The notes: generated from the sequence alone by a model not told the origin. Shown: positions 38,386 to 47,578, numbered from the stretch's first letter. The stretch is 64,000 nucleotides of DNA from Neoactinobaculum massilliense (GCF_900604955.1 NZ_UWPE01000001.1:620001-684000); one strand, 5' to 3'. Numbers and translations: made by a program.

Positions 38386-39736
38386 CTAATACCGGTCGTC
38401 TTCTCCAACCTTGATGAGACGCAAGGTATTCGTGGAACCGGACACACCCGTGGGCATACCCGTCACGATCTCCACGCGCTCGCCCTCACCGGCAATGTGC
38501 AGGGACTGCAGACGCTCGGACACCTGGTGCACCACCTCGGCCATTGAGCGAGCCGGATCCACCGTGTAGGCCTCCGTACCCCAGAGCAGGGAGAGCTGGT
38601 TACGCACCTTGTCACTCGGGGTCAGCGCGATGAGGCGAATGTGGGACCGCTGCCGTGCCATGAACCAGCGGTGTGCCCCGTGCTCGTGTACACCACCATG
38701 GCATTGACATCGAGCTCCTCGGCCACCTTGACGGCAGCCTTCGTCAGCGCGCGGGTACGCCCACCGTGCTCATCGTCGATTTCCGGAATACGATCCAGGC
38801 CATTTTCCTCGGTGAAGCGAACAATGTTCGCCATGGTTTCCACCGTCTTCGTGGGATAGAGGCCCACGGAGGTTTCGCCGGAAAGCATCACCGCATCCGC
38901 GCCGTCCAGGATCGCGTTAGCGCAATCGGACGCCTCAGCGCGAGTGGGCCGCGGATTGGTGGTCATGGAATCGAGTACCTGGGTGGCGAGAATCACTGGC
39001 TTTGCGCGCAGGCGAGCCAGTTCAATCGCCTTCTTCTGCACCAGCGGCACCTGCTCCAGGGGCAGTTCCACGCCCAGATCACCACGGGCCACCATGATGC
39101 CGTCGAACGCATCCACGATCTCCTCGAGGTTCTCCACGGCCTGCGGCTTCTCAATCTTGGCAATCACGGGGAGATGAATATCGAGCTCATCCATGATCGC
39201 GTGCACCGGCTCAATATCCTTAGCGCTCCGCACGAAGGACAGCGCAATCACATCCGCGCCGTACTGGAGGCCCCAGCGCAGATCCGCCGCATCCTTATCC
39301 GTCAGTGCCGGCAGCGACACCGGCACGCCGGGAAGATTGACACCCTTGTGGTCAGAGACCGGACCCGGCACCACCACGGAGGTCACCACGTCCGTATCCG
39401 TAACCTCCTCCACGCGGACGGCCACCTTGCCATCGTCAATGAGGATCATGTCCCCCTGGTGGCAATCTCCCGGCAGCCCCTTGTAGGTGGTGGAAACGCG
39501 CTCCTTCGTACCCTCCACGTCATCAACGGTGATGGTGAACTTGTCACCAGCGGCCAGCTCCACCTCGTGGTCAATAAACGTACCGAGACGGATCTTCGGA
39601 CCCTGGAGGTCAACCAGCACGGCGATCGACCGGTCAATATCCTTGGCCGCCTGGCGTACGCGATCGATGCGCTCCTCATGCTCCGCGTGGGAACCGTGGG
39701 ACGCGTTAGGGTGCATACAATCTTTGCTTTGCGCAT
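38386..39736 (-). pseudogene. pyk: Pyruvate kinase, disrupted by a deletion and a frameshift
   Basis: Pyruvate kinase converts phosphoenolpyruvate and ADP to pyruvate and ATP. The frame opens with the family N-terminus MRKAKIVCT at 39736. At 39708/39707 it jumps directly into NASHGSH, which in intact enzymes follows about 23 residues later (the GPATS to ARLN stretch). The lost part includes the substrate-binding Arg, and the join changes frame. The middle is intact (VDLQGPKIRLGTF, VARGDLGVELPLEQVP, MLSGETSVG). Near 38667-38670 one base is missing: the text runs TSTGHTA, then leaves frame, and MARQRSHIRLIA resumes in another frame. The C-terminal domain then reaches a normal stop. Two independent lesions, one too large for a base-call error, suggest a real pseudogene, though an assembly fault is possible. 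Confidence 0.85.
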
Positions 39737-39742
39737 GGCCTG

Positions 39743-39748
39743 ATTCTA
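39743..39748 (-). promoter_or_regulatory. Putative -10 (TAGAAT) of pyk
   Basis: TAGAAT lies six bases before the pyk ATG and no Shine-Dalgarno is seen. The promoter therefore looks intact even though the gene is broken. Confidence 0.45.
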
Positions 39749-39880
39749 ACGGAGAATGGACATGCGTGCGGACCATAGACCTAGATGCAGTCATTCTCTC
39801 ACGTTGACGCGGTACCCGCGCAAAGGCTCATCCGATAGACGGCACCGCGGACCATAGGACCTTCCGGCACCTGTCACATC

Positions 39881-40813
39881 CTAAAGCGACTTCGCGCGGC
39901 GATGGTTATGCCGCCGCTCCTTGCGCACCTCTTCCCGGCGCTCCTCCTCCGCAATCTTCTGTTCGAAGGTGACCCGGGCGGCGTCGGACATCCACACCTC
40001 CCCCATCTCAGGATGCTGACGCAGGCGCCGCGTCAACCAGATGAAGAGGATAAGGCCCAGCGCAAACACGATAATGCTGGTCCACACGTTAAGCCGAAGG
40101 CCGAGGATGTGGTTAGCGGTGTCAATGCGCAGATTCTCAATCCAGCACCGCCCTGCCGTATAGATCATGATGTAGGCCGCGAATACCTGGCCGCCACGCA
40201 GACGGAACCGCCGCTCCAGCCAGACCAGGGCGGCCGCGCCAAGCAGACACCAGATCATTTCGTAGAGGAACGTGGGGTGGAACAGCGTGCCCGGCGCGTA
40301 TCCGACGGGCAGGTGAGCGGCGTCGATTTCCAGGCCCCACGGCAGCGTGGTGGGCTTCCCGAACAACTCCTGGTTAAAGTAATTACCCAGTCGACCAATG
40401 GCCTGCGCCACAAAGAGAGCAGGTGCAATCGCGTCAGCCAGCGGGGCGAGCCGAAGCCCCATGCTTCGGGCGGTCAACCATACGGCAAGCGCGCCGAATA
40501 GCACGGCACCCCAGATGCCCAATCCGCCCTCCCAGATGGCGAAGGCGCGCCACGGATTACGGCCCGACCCAAAGTAGAGCTGGTGATCCGTCACCACGTG
40601 GTAGATACGTGCGCCAATAATGCCCACCAGCACGGCCCAGAACGCAATATCGGGCAGTGCGGCTACCGGACCGCCCCGCTTCACGTAGCGGCGTTTAAGG
40701 ATCACGTAGGCCACGATGATGCCCACAATGATGGCCAGCGCGTAGGCGTGGATAGAAACCGACCCGAGGTACAGCGCAGAACGGGACGGAGACGGGATCG
40801 ATGCGGAAATCAT
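39881..40813 (-). CDS. lgt: Prolipoprotein diacylglyceryl transferase
   Basis: Lgt adds diacylglycerol to the lipobox Cys of prolipoproteins in the cytoplasmic membrane. The 310-residue protein has about seven membrane segments, the GGLGIWGAVLFG segment, the signature QAIGRLGNYFNQELFGKPT near residue 140 and HPTFLYEMIW. The ATG at 40813 has AGGGAGG upstream, which decides against a 12-residue longer frame. A basic C-terminal tail (EERREEVRKERRHNHRRAK) is typical of actinobacterial Lgt. Confidence 0.95.
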   Translation of the reverse strand: MISASIPSPSRSALYLGSVSIHAYALAIIVGIIVAYVILKRRYVKRGGPVAALPDIAFWAVLVGIIGARIYHVVTDHQLYFGSGRNPWRAFAIWEGGLGIWGAVLFGALAVWLTARSMGLRLAPLADAIAPALFVAQAIGRLGNYFNQELFGKPTTLPWGLEIDAAHLPVGYAPGTLFHPTFLYEMIWCLLGAAALVWLERRFRLRGGQVFAAYIMIYTAGRCWIENLRIDTANHILGLRLNVWTSIIVFALGLILFIWLTRRLRQHPEMGEVWMSDAARVTFEQKIAEEERREEVRKERRHNHRRAKSL

Positions 40814-40856
40814 GGTGCCTCCCTGATAGCGACGCGCCCACGCTACCATTTGGCGT

Positions 40857-40862
40857 TACCCT
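40857..40862 (+). promoter_or_regulatory. Putative -10 (TACCCT) of the small kinase gene
   Basis: TACCCT, six bases, then the GTG start at 40869. No Shine-Dalgarno is present. Confidence 0.45.
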
Positions 40863-40868
40863 TGCCGG

Positions 40869-41420
40869 GTGATTGACATCGACTCCTACCTGGCCGTTAT
40901 TGAAGCGCGCCACCAGGCTGCCGGCCGGCAGATTTATGCGGCCCTGGACGGGCGTAGCGGAGCGGGGAAAACATCCACCGCCACCCGCATGGCGGGAGCA
41001 TTACGCGCTCGCGGCCTCACCGTCACCGTATTGGAGGTGGAGACGTTTGTGGCCGGCTGGGATGGCCTGGAGGCGGGTACGCACCGCGTTGCGCACACCA
41101 TCCTGGCCCCGCTATCCCACGGCGAAAGTCCCCTGGTGGCGAGCTGGAACTGGGTAGAGAACCACTGGAATGAGCCCGCGCCCATTCCGCTGACCGACGT
41201 ACTGGTACTGGCCGGATGCGGTGCGACGTCCTTTGCCTGCGCGCCCTACATGGACGTTACCGCCTGGCTTGAGGCGCCCGAATCCGTCAGGCGCGCCCGC
41301 GTTGCCAAGCGCGACGGCGATCCATCCGCGTGGTGGGAGCGCTGGGCCCGTCAGGAAACCCAGTTGCTTGCAGAGCGAGATTCCCCCGCACTCGCCGATT
41401 TTTTGTGGACGACGGCGTAG
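40869..41420 (+). CDS. Small P-loop kinase, uridine-kinase-like
   Basis: A 183-residue protein with a clear P-loop GRSGAGKTST near residues 28-37 and later basic helices (RRARVAKRDGD) resembling the lid of nucleoside kinases. Related actinobacterial proteins are annotated as uridine kinase-like or AAA-family ATPases. The sequence is short for a classical uridine kinase and I cannot fix the substrate. The GTG start has a leaderless-type -10 six bases upstream. It is convergent with pafA, from which a strong hairpin separates it, and divergent from lgt. Confidence 0.7.
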   Translation: MIDIDSYLAVIEARHQAAGRQIYAALDGRSGAGKTSTATRMAGALRARGLTVTVLEVETFVAGWDGLEAGTHRVAHTILAPLSHGESPLVASWNWVENHWNEPAPIPLTDVLVLAGCGATSFACAPYMDVTAWLEAPESVRRARVAKRDGDPSAWWERWARQETQLLAERDSPALADFLWTTA

Positions 41421-41426
41421 CGGGAT

Positions 41427-41458
41427 CCGGCCCGGGCCAGTCATTCGGACCGGGCCGG
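41427..41458. terminator. Bidirectional terminator between the small kinase and pafA
   Basis: CCGGCCCGG and CCGGGCCGG form a perfect 9-bp GC stem with a 14-base loop in the 44-base gap between two convergent genes. Confidence 0.7.
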
Positions 41459-41464
41459 GCTCAC

Positions 41465-42853
41465 CTAAGCCGCCGCGGCCATCTGCGCGATGAGCGCATC
41501 CACACTCGCGTCCGCCGCCGCCAATGGGTCCGGTAGCGAGATGGCCGTAGCAATACCGGGCAGTTCTACCTTTGCCCAATCCGCCTTGATATCACGGTGA
41601 TGGCGCTCCGCGGCCGCAATGAGATCCCCGCGCACTTTCGCCCTCGTGGTTTGCGGTGGCGTAGTCACAGCGATCCGCACCTGTTCGGGGGTGACCAAGC
41701 GGGCCAGGAGGCCCCCGGCTTCCATCCGGGCACCGAGACCGTCCTCGGTGATGTCGTGGTAGGCCAGCTCTAGACGTGCTAGGCGTGGGTCATCCCAATC
41801 GGCTCCGCTGCGTGCCCGATAGCGCTCAAGCAGCCGCCGTTTTGCCACCCAGTCAATTTCTGTTTCCACCCGCTCGGGATGTCCATCCGCAATGGCGTCC
41901 AGGGCGCGCGTCCACAGATCAAACAGATGCCGGCGTGTTGTGTCCAGCTCTGCTGTGTAACCGTGACGGTCGTAGTAGCGGCCGACGGCGTCACGCATCG
42001 TGCGTTGAATATCCAGCGCCGTAGTATCCGCGCCGTCTGTTCGCTCAATCTTCGCCGTTCCCGTAGGATCCGCGCTAATCCGCCGAATGGCCGCCATCGA
42101 GTCCGTGAGTTCGAGATCCGGAATGATGGCACCTTCCTCCAGCATGGTGACCATCGCCTCCGTAATGGCCACCTTCAACCCGGTGGTCACCGTGCTCACG
42201 TTGGAATCGCCGACGATCACGTGCATACGGCGCACTTTGGCGGCGTCGCCGTGAGGTTCGTCGCGCGTATTAATCATTGGTCGGGACCGCGTGGTGGCCG
42301 AGGAGAGCGCCTCCCACATTTCATAGGAACGCGAGGAGAGTTCAAACCGCGCCGCACCGCCCGCAACACGGTGAATGAAGCCGGACCCCGCCACCAGTTG
42401 CCGCGACACAAAGAATGGCACCAGCCGGTTGATACGCACCTTGAAATCGCTGCGACGGCGAAGCATGTAGTTCTCGTGGCAACCAAACGAATGTCCCGCG
42501 CTGTCCTCATTATTGCGGAACACGTGGAGCTTTCCCGCCACACCCCGGGCCGCCAGGTTGGCATTGGCAGCCCGAGTCAAGCGGGCCACAAGCTCCTGTC
42601 CCGCAGCATCCTGGGCTACGAGATCCGTGATGGAGTCGCACTCCGCGGAGGCGTACTCGGGGTGAGAACCAACATCCAGGTAGAGCCGGCCTCCGTTTTT
42701 CAGGAATGCACTGGTGGAATGCCGCTCTACGTTGACCGGGGCAAACATGAGTTCGGCGGCGGCATCCGCATCCAGTGGCGGTTCCCCACCATTGATAGCC
42801 GCACACGTCACGCCGTACTCGGTTTCAATGCCCATTACACGGCGCGTGCTCAC
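41465..42853 (-). CDS. pafA: Pup-protein ligase PafA
   Basis: PafA joins the C-terminal Glu of Pup to substrate lysines using ATP; it belongs to the glutamine-synthetase-like ligases. The 462-residue protein starts with the metal-binding GIETEYGV near residues 8-15 and has NNEDSAGHSFGCHENYML and INTRDEPH, all typical of PafA. It lacks the extra loop seen in Dop. The GTG start overlaps the pup stop by four bases. In most proteasome-bearing actinobacteria prcB and prcA lie between pup and pafA; here they do not. Confidence 0.95.
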   Translation of the reverse strand: MSTRRVMGIETEYGVTCAAINGGEPPLDADAAAELMFAPVNVERHSTSAFLKNGGRLYLDVGSHPEYASAECDSITDLVAQDAAGQELVARLTRAANANLAARGVAGKLHVFRNNEDSAGHSFGCHENYMLRRRSDFKVRINRLVPFFVSRQLVAGSGFIHRVAGGAARFELSSRSYEMWEALSSATTRSRPMINTRDEPHGDAAKVRRMHVIVGDSNVSTVTTGLKVAITEAMVTMLEEGAIIPDLELTDSMAAIRRISADPTGTAKIERTDGADTTALDIQRTMRDAVGRYYDRHGYTAELDTTRRHLFDLWTRALDAIADGHPERVETEIDWVAKRRLLERYRARSGADWDDPRLARLELAYHDITEDGLGARMEAGGLLARLVTPEQVRIAVTTPPQTTRAKVRGDLIAAAERHHRDIKADWAKVELPGIATAISLPDPLAAADASVDALIAQMAAAA

Positions 42854-43035
42854 TCCCCACCCTTCTGCACGAAGCCCTGCACAAACTCGGATGCGTTGGT
42901 TTCAAGTACCGAATCAATATCATCCAGGAGTGCATCAACATCCAGGTCCTCGTGGCGAACCTGAACCTCCTCCTGCTCCTGTTCCTGCTCCTGGGGCGCC
43001 TGCCGCTGCGGCTGCGCAAATTCCTGACTACTCAT
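42850..43035 (-). CDS. pup: Prokaryotic ubiquitin-like protein Pup
   Basis: A 61-residue, acidic, largely disordered protein rich in Gln and Glu, ending FVQKGGE. The C-terminal half (DALLDDIDSVLETNASEFVQ) is the conserved helix that binds the coiled coil of ARC/Mpa. The last residue is Glu, so it should be ligated by PafA without prior deamidation. GGGAGGAAT precedes the ATG. A longer frame to 43089 adds 18 unconserved residues. It lies between dop and pafA. Confidence 0.95.
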   Translation of the reverse strand: MSSQEFAQPQRQAPQEQEQEQEEVQVRHEDLDVDALLDDIDSVLETNASEFVQGFVQKGGE

Positions 43036-43177
43036 ATTCCTCCCTTTCATTCGGCGGTCACCGAAGTGGCCGTCGCTTCCCGTTTTCACACCGGCCCATG
43101 ACCGTAGAGCCCACGGCCTAGAGTCCGGCGAAAATAGTTACGGCGCAACGGAGCTGTGCCGTCTAGCCTGCCTCCGG

Positions 43178-44749
43178 CTAGTGTCTAAGCCGATGTACGG
43201 CCTCGCCCGCACTGTTCGCCCCCGCAATCGTGGCCTCAATTTCCGTACGGGTGAATCGCGCCGGATCAGGCATGGCAAAGCGGGTGAGCTCCTCTCCGCC
43301 CTCATCAAGGATCATTTCGCTCCAGGAGCCGGCCACCACCTCATTCGGGTAGCGGTCCACCAGGGCGCCGCGGAGGAAGGCACGGGTGGAGTCTGGCGGA
43401 TTTGCCACCGCCCAGCGCACCTCATCCTCGGTAAACAGCCGCTCTACCCGGCCCGCGGTGTCAAGACGCCGGACCAGTGAATGTTCCGGGCGTAGGTCAT
43501 GCCACTGGAGATCGACAGCACGAAGTTTCGGGGCATCCCAGCCCAACCCACCGCGTTCCTTGAGCCCAGAAAGTAACTGGTACTTGGCTACCCACTCCAC
43601 CTGCCGGGCCACGGAGAATATGTCTGTCCGCAGGCCGTCCAGCACTGTCTGCCACCGCGTGAGGATCTCCGTGGTGTCCCAATCCGGGCCCCCGTTCTCC
43701 TCGATCGCATCCGCCACGGCGTCGTGATAGATCTGCTGCACATCTAGCGCCGTCAGCGGCGTACCCGTGGTTGCAAGCGGTTCCGAAAGTGTGAGATCGC
43801 GGGATACCACGTGGGCGGCTGGAACCGGGGCGCGTAGCACGGCCGCCTCGATGTCCAGCGGCACATCATCCTGCTCCAGCAGCCACAGGACCAGCGAGGT
43901 GGTCCCCACCTTGAGCAGGGTGGAGACATCGAACAGATTCGCGTCTCCCTCAATAACGTGCAGCCGGCGATAGCGTTTGTCATCCGCGTGGGGCTCATCG
44001 CGGGTATTGATAATGGGGCGGTTAAACGTGGTTTCCAGCCCCACCTCCGCCTCGATGTAATCCGCTCGCTGAGAGATCTGGAAACCGGGCATCTCTGAGC
44101 GCTGCCCCAGGCCCACGCGCCCCGCCCCGCAAATCAGTGGCCGAGTAACCAGGAACGGCGTCAGGTAGCGAATGATGTCCTGGAAGGAGACGGCGCGCTC
44201 CACCAGGTAGTTTTCGTGGCTGCCGTAGGCGGCGCCCTTCCCATCCACGTTGTTCTTGTAAAGAACGAACTCGCGCCCGTGCCGGCTGCCAATTTCCATG
44301 GCCTCCTGGGCGATCGCCTCCCCCGCCCGGTCCCAGAGTACGGCCTCCCGCGGATTCGCGGTTTCCGGGGACGAATACTCGGGATGAGCATGATCCGTGT
44401 AGAGGCGCCCGCCGTTGCGAAGCACCGCGTTGGGCGTGCGCGGCGCCGCGAGCTGTGCCGCGGTAGGCCGCGCGATGGTGTTCCCGGCCCCGGAGGGGGC
44501 GGGGTGGAGCGGATCGTCGGTCAGCTGCGAGGGATCCGCCGCGCTCCGGTCCATGTGAAAGCCCCGCGCATCCCGCAGCGGGTCCTCGCCAAGGTAATCC
44601 CACATGATGGCGCCCCGGCGGGAGGTAGCCGTGCCCTCCGCGCCGTAACCCGTCACCACGGCGTTCGACTCCTCGACAACATCCCCGCTGCCGTTCTTTT
44701 CCTGGATGCCGAACTCGGTTTCTAACCCGACAATTCGCCTTGCCGTCAT
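43178..44749 (-). CDS. dop: Depupylase Dop
   Basis: Dop removes Pup from substrates and, where needed, deamidates Pup-Gln. The 523-residue protein has the PafA-like core with GLETEFGI near residue 8 and INTRDEPH. The Dop-specific loop is present: a flexible segment around residues 40-90 containing GFHMDRSAADPSQLTDD. As Pup here already ends in Glu, only the depupylase role should matter. The ATG at 44749 has TAGGAGA upstream and lies eight bases after the arc stop. Confidence 0.95.
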   Translation of the reverse strand: MTARRIVGLETEFGIQEKNGSGDVVEESNAVVTGYGAEGTATSRRGAIMWDYLGEDPLRDARGFHMDRSAADPSQLTDDPLHPAPSGAGNTIARPTAAQLAAPRTPNAVLRNGGRLYTDHAHPEYSSPETANPREAVLWDRAGEAIAQEAMEIGSRHGREFVLYKNNVDGKGAAYGSHENYLVERAVSFQDIIRYLTPFLVTRPLICGAGRVGLGQRSEMPGFQISQRADYIEAEVGLETTFNRPIINTRDEPHADDKRYRRLHVIEGDANLFDVSTLLKVGTTSLVLWLLEQDDVPLDIEAAVLRAPVPAAHVVSRDLTLSEPLATTGTPLTALDVQQIYHDAVADAIEENGGPDWDTTEILTRWQTVLDGLRTDIFSVARQVEWVAKYQLLSGLKERGGLGWDAPKLRAVDLQWHDLRPEHSLVRRLDTAGRVERLFTEDEVRWAVANPPDSTRAFLRGALVDRYPNEVVAGSWSEMILDEGGEELTRFAMPDPARFTRTEIEATIAGANSAGEAVHRLRH

Positions 44750-44757
44750 CTTTTCTC

Positions 44758-46299
44758 CTATTCGGCGTGTAGGGGACGCACGGAAACAAGCTTGCCGAGA
44801 TGCCGGTATCCGTTCACGCGTGCCCACTCTTCAGGATCCTGAATGGCTTCCAGCTGCTGATTCTCCACGACCTCATCGCGTACAGCGGCCAGTATGTGTG
44901 CCTCCCCAATACCGCGCTCCCCGGTGGCCAGTAGCGACTTGATAGCTCCCTTCTTGGCACGGTCGACGATAGACGCAAGCATGGCCCCGGACGTCACGTC
45001 ACCGATGTAAAGCGTTTCGCGGCGCCCGCTCGCGTAGGTGAGTTCAGCGAACTCATTCTCTTCGGTGCGTGCGTAGAGCGCGTGGGCGGCTGTTTCGCCC
45101 AGCGCTACCACCTCGGCGTCTACACCGCCGCGCGCCGCCACTTCCGTAGCCAGGTAAGGCAGCGAGGTGGTGAGGTACTTCGAAAGGATGTCCACCGCCG
45201 CCGCCTCATCCGGGCGATCGATACGAATCTTGATATCTAACCGGCCCGGACGTAGCACGGCCGGGTCAATCATGTCCTCACGATTGGACGCACCGATCAC
45301 GATGACGTTCTGGAGTCCCTCCACGCCATCAATTTCCGCCAGTAGCTGCGGAACCACGGTGGTTTCCACGTCCGAGGAGATCCCTGACCCGCGCGTGCGG
45401 AACAGCGCCTCCATCTCATCGAAGAAGATCACCACGGGAATGCCCTGGGTGGCATGGTCACGGGCGCGGGAGAAGATTTCCCGGATCTGTCGCTCGGTTT
45501 CACCCACGTACTTGTCCAGCAGCTGCGGCCCCTTGATGTTAAGGAAGAAGGAGCGTTGACCGCTGCCGCCGGCGCGTTCGGCAAGTGAGGTGGCCACGGC
45601 TTTAGCAATCATGGTTTTACCGTTTCCGGGCGGGCCGTACAGCAGTACGCCCTTGGGCGGCCTCAGTCCATGTTCCCGGTAAAGCTCCGGATGCAGGAAG
45701 GGCAGTTCCACAGAATCCCGGATTTGTTCCACCTGCGGCCCCAGCCCGCCGATATCCGCATAGGACACGTCCGGAATTTCTTCCAGCATGAGGTGACGCA
45801 GGTCCGGCCGCTCCACGGGTGCCAAAATGAAGCCGGTTTTAAGGTCCGCCAGCATGGTGTCACCAACGGAGATTTCGGTAGCGCGCACATTATCCGAGAG
45901 GGTGAATACACGCGAATCATCCGGGTGTACCTTGACCAGCACGCGCCGAGAGTCCAGCACCAGCTCCACGCTCACAGTGGAGCCGGTATCCGCGTAATCC
46001 CCCGCGCTCACAATGGTCATTTCACTGTTAAGGCGCACCTGCTGGCCGGGATGCAATTGGCTGAGATAGAGCTCCTTAGAGGCGGACACGTTCAGTTTGC
46101 GCGAACCCACCTGTACGTCTACCGTGGCATCCCCGGTGCGCACGCGATCCACAATCCCATAGGTGAGCGGCGGCGCCGAAAGATCCTGAAGCCGTTCATC
46201 GAGCTCTTTAATCTTTTGGCGCGCGCCGAGGAGAGCGGAGGTGAGGCGTTGATTTCGTTCCCTCAAATCCGCCACGTCAGGCGTCACTTCCGGTTCCAT
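44758..46299 (-). CDS. arc: AAA+ ATPase ARC (Mpa), forming ring-shaped complexes
   Basis: ARC/Mpa is the hexameric unfoldase that recognises pupylated proteins. The 513-residue protein has an N-terminal coiled coil (about residues 8-42) that would bind Pup, two OB folds to about residue 150, and an AAA domain with Walker A GPPGNGKT, Walker B VIFFDEMEA and the VGETERQIREIF segment. It ends in RPLHAE and lacks the C-terminal GQYL-type tail that docks Mpa onto the 20S proteasome. This fits the missing prcBA genes. AAGGAAGG precedes the ATG. Confidence 0.94.
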   Translation of the reverse strand: MEPEVTPDVADLRERNQRLTSALLGARQKIKELDERLQDLSAPPLTYGIVDRVRTGDATVDVQVGSRKLNVSASKELYLSQLHPGQQVRLNSEMTIVSAGDYADTGSTVSVELVLDSRRVLVKVHPDDSRVFTLSDNVRATEISVGDTMLADLKTGFILAPVERPDLRHLMLEEIPDVSYADIGGLGPQVEQIRDSVELPFLHPELYREHGLRPPKGVLLYGPPGNGKTMIAKAVATSLAERAGGSGQRSFFLNIKGPQLLDKYVGETERQIREIFSRARDHATQGIPVVIFFDEMEALFRTRGSGISSDVETTVVPQLLAEIDGVEGLQNVIVIGASNREDMIDPAVLRPGRLDIKIRIDRPDEAAAVDILSKYLTTSLPYLATEVAARGGVDAEVVALGETAAHALYARTEENEFAELTYASGRRETLYIGDVTSGAMLASIVDRAKKGAIKSLLATGERGIGEAHILAAVRDEVVENQQLEAIQDPEEWARVNGYRHLGKLVSVRPLHAE

Positions 46300-46327
46300 A
46301 GCTGCCTTCCTTTACGTTGCAATTAGT

Positions 46328-47497
46328 CTACGCGGGAGCCCCGACATCGTCGGTGCCGCTCACCTCACCCCCGGTGTCACGCCCGTTCCTGCGCGCCTCC
46401 GTTTTTCCGACGACGACGGCCGCACCCGGGTCGCCCGCCTCACGCTGCATGTTCCGCGCGGCCAATTCCTCGTCAATCCGCTGCTGCATGCGTTCCAGGT
46501 GCACGTGAGAGCTCGTACTGCCCGTCTCTTCAATATCAGCGCGCTCCGCAATGTCACGCCGGACACGCCGCAGCTTCCTCGGTGCGATGGCGCGTTCGCC
46601 GAAAGCATCCTCATCCCAGGTTTGCGTCTCCCACGGCATCGGGCCGGCGTAGGCACCTTTTGAGGGACGGCTTACGAGTGTCATCTCCGCGCCGTCCGCC
46701 AATCGCCTCGCCTGCACAAGGAAGCCGGTGTGCGCCACCATCCGGTGATCGGGGCGAACAGCCAGTCCTTCCGAGTGCCAGGTGCGCACCAGTGTTTCGC
46801 TCGCTTCCGGCTCAGTAAATCTTCCCGAACCACGTAACGTTTCTACGGTCCGGGACAGCTGCGTCGTCGTCGCGACATAGGCGAGGAACACACCACCCGG
46901 ACGCAGGGCATGCACGGCACTTGGGATCATTTCCCAGGGCGCCAGCATATCCAGGATCACGTGGTCGAAATGGGCCCGCTCCCCGGCCAGCAAAGCCTCA
47001 CCCGCCTCCCCCACTCGAATCTCATAGCAGGAGGGGCGCGTGCCAAACCAGGAGATCACATTGGCAGCCGCGATCTCGGCGAACTCGGGACGGCGCTCAA
47101 CTGAAAGCAACTCCCCCGCCTCACCAATGGCATCCAGCAGAGAGATTGAGAGCGCACCCGAGCCCGCACCGGCCTCGAACACGCGCGCGCCCGGAAATAC
47201 ATCTGCACCGTGCGTAATCTGAGCGGCATCCTTCGGATAGATGACCGTCGCACCGCGCGGCATAGAGAGTACGTAATCGGAAATTAACGGCCGCAGTGCG
47301 AGGAACGGACGGCCTTCTCGCGAGATAACAACACTGCCTTCCTCCTTCCCAATGAGCCAGGCGTGCGGGAAGGAACCGCGATTGGATTGGAACTGGCCAT
47401 CCGCTGCAAGCGAAATGGTGTAGTGACGTCCCTTCGGATCCGTCAACTGCACACGTTCGCCAGCCTGGAATGGGCCGCGATGAGGTCTGGTATACAC
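46328..47497 (-). CDS. trmI: tRNA (adenine-58-N1)-methyltransferase TrmI
   Basis: TrmI makes m1A58 in the T loop of tRNAs. The 389-residue protein has an N-terminal beta domain, the SAM-binding FEAGAGSGALSISLL near residue 108, and HFDHVILDMLAPWEM. A C-terminal tail of about 100 charged residues is not conserved. GTG codons at 47506 and 47497 are possible; TAGAGT lies seven bases before the second and overlaps the first, so I prefer 47497. Order trmI-arc-dop-pup is conserved in mycobacteria. Confidence 0.92.
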   Translation of the reverse strand: MYTRPHRGPFQAGERVQLTDPKGRHYTISLAADGQFQSNRGSFPHAWLIGKEEGSVVISREGRPFLALRPLISDYVLSMPRGATVIYPKDAAQITHGADVFPGARVFEAGAGSGALSISLLDAIGEAGELLSVERRPEFAEIAAANVISWFGTRPSCYEIRVGEAGEALLAGERAHFDHVILDMLAPWEMIPSAVHALRPGGVFLAYVATTTQLSRTVETLRGSGRFTEPEASETLVRTWHSEGLAVRPDHRMVAHTGFLVQARRLADGAEMTLVSRPSKGAYAGPMPWETQTWDEDAFGERAIAPRKLRRVRRDIAERADIEETGSTSSHVHLERMQQRIDEELAARNMQREAGDPGAAVVVGKTEARRNGRDTGGEVSGTDDVGAPA

Positions 47498-47504
47498 AGC
47501 CGGC

Positions 47505-47510
47505 ACTCTA
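47505..47510 (-). promoter_or_regulatory. Putative -10 (TAGAGT) of trmI
   Basis: TAGAGT lies seven bases before the GTG at 47497, consistent with a leaderless start at that codon. Confidence 0.4.
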
Positions 47511-47578
47511 CCGGCGCGAGCTCACTTGAGAACACCGTGGGTATCCGAGCCGGCCACGAACCTGTGGGAGGCCCCGGC

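Noticed and set aside
38673-39743. Open frame of 356 codons on the plus strand opposite pyk
   Set aside because: It is antisense to a gene with clear pyruvate kinase motifs; its survival across the pyk lesions is not evidence of coding.
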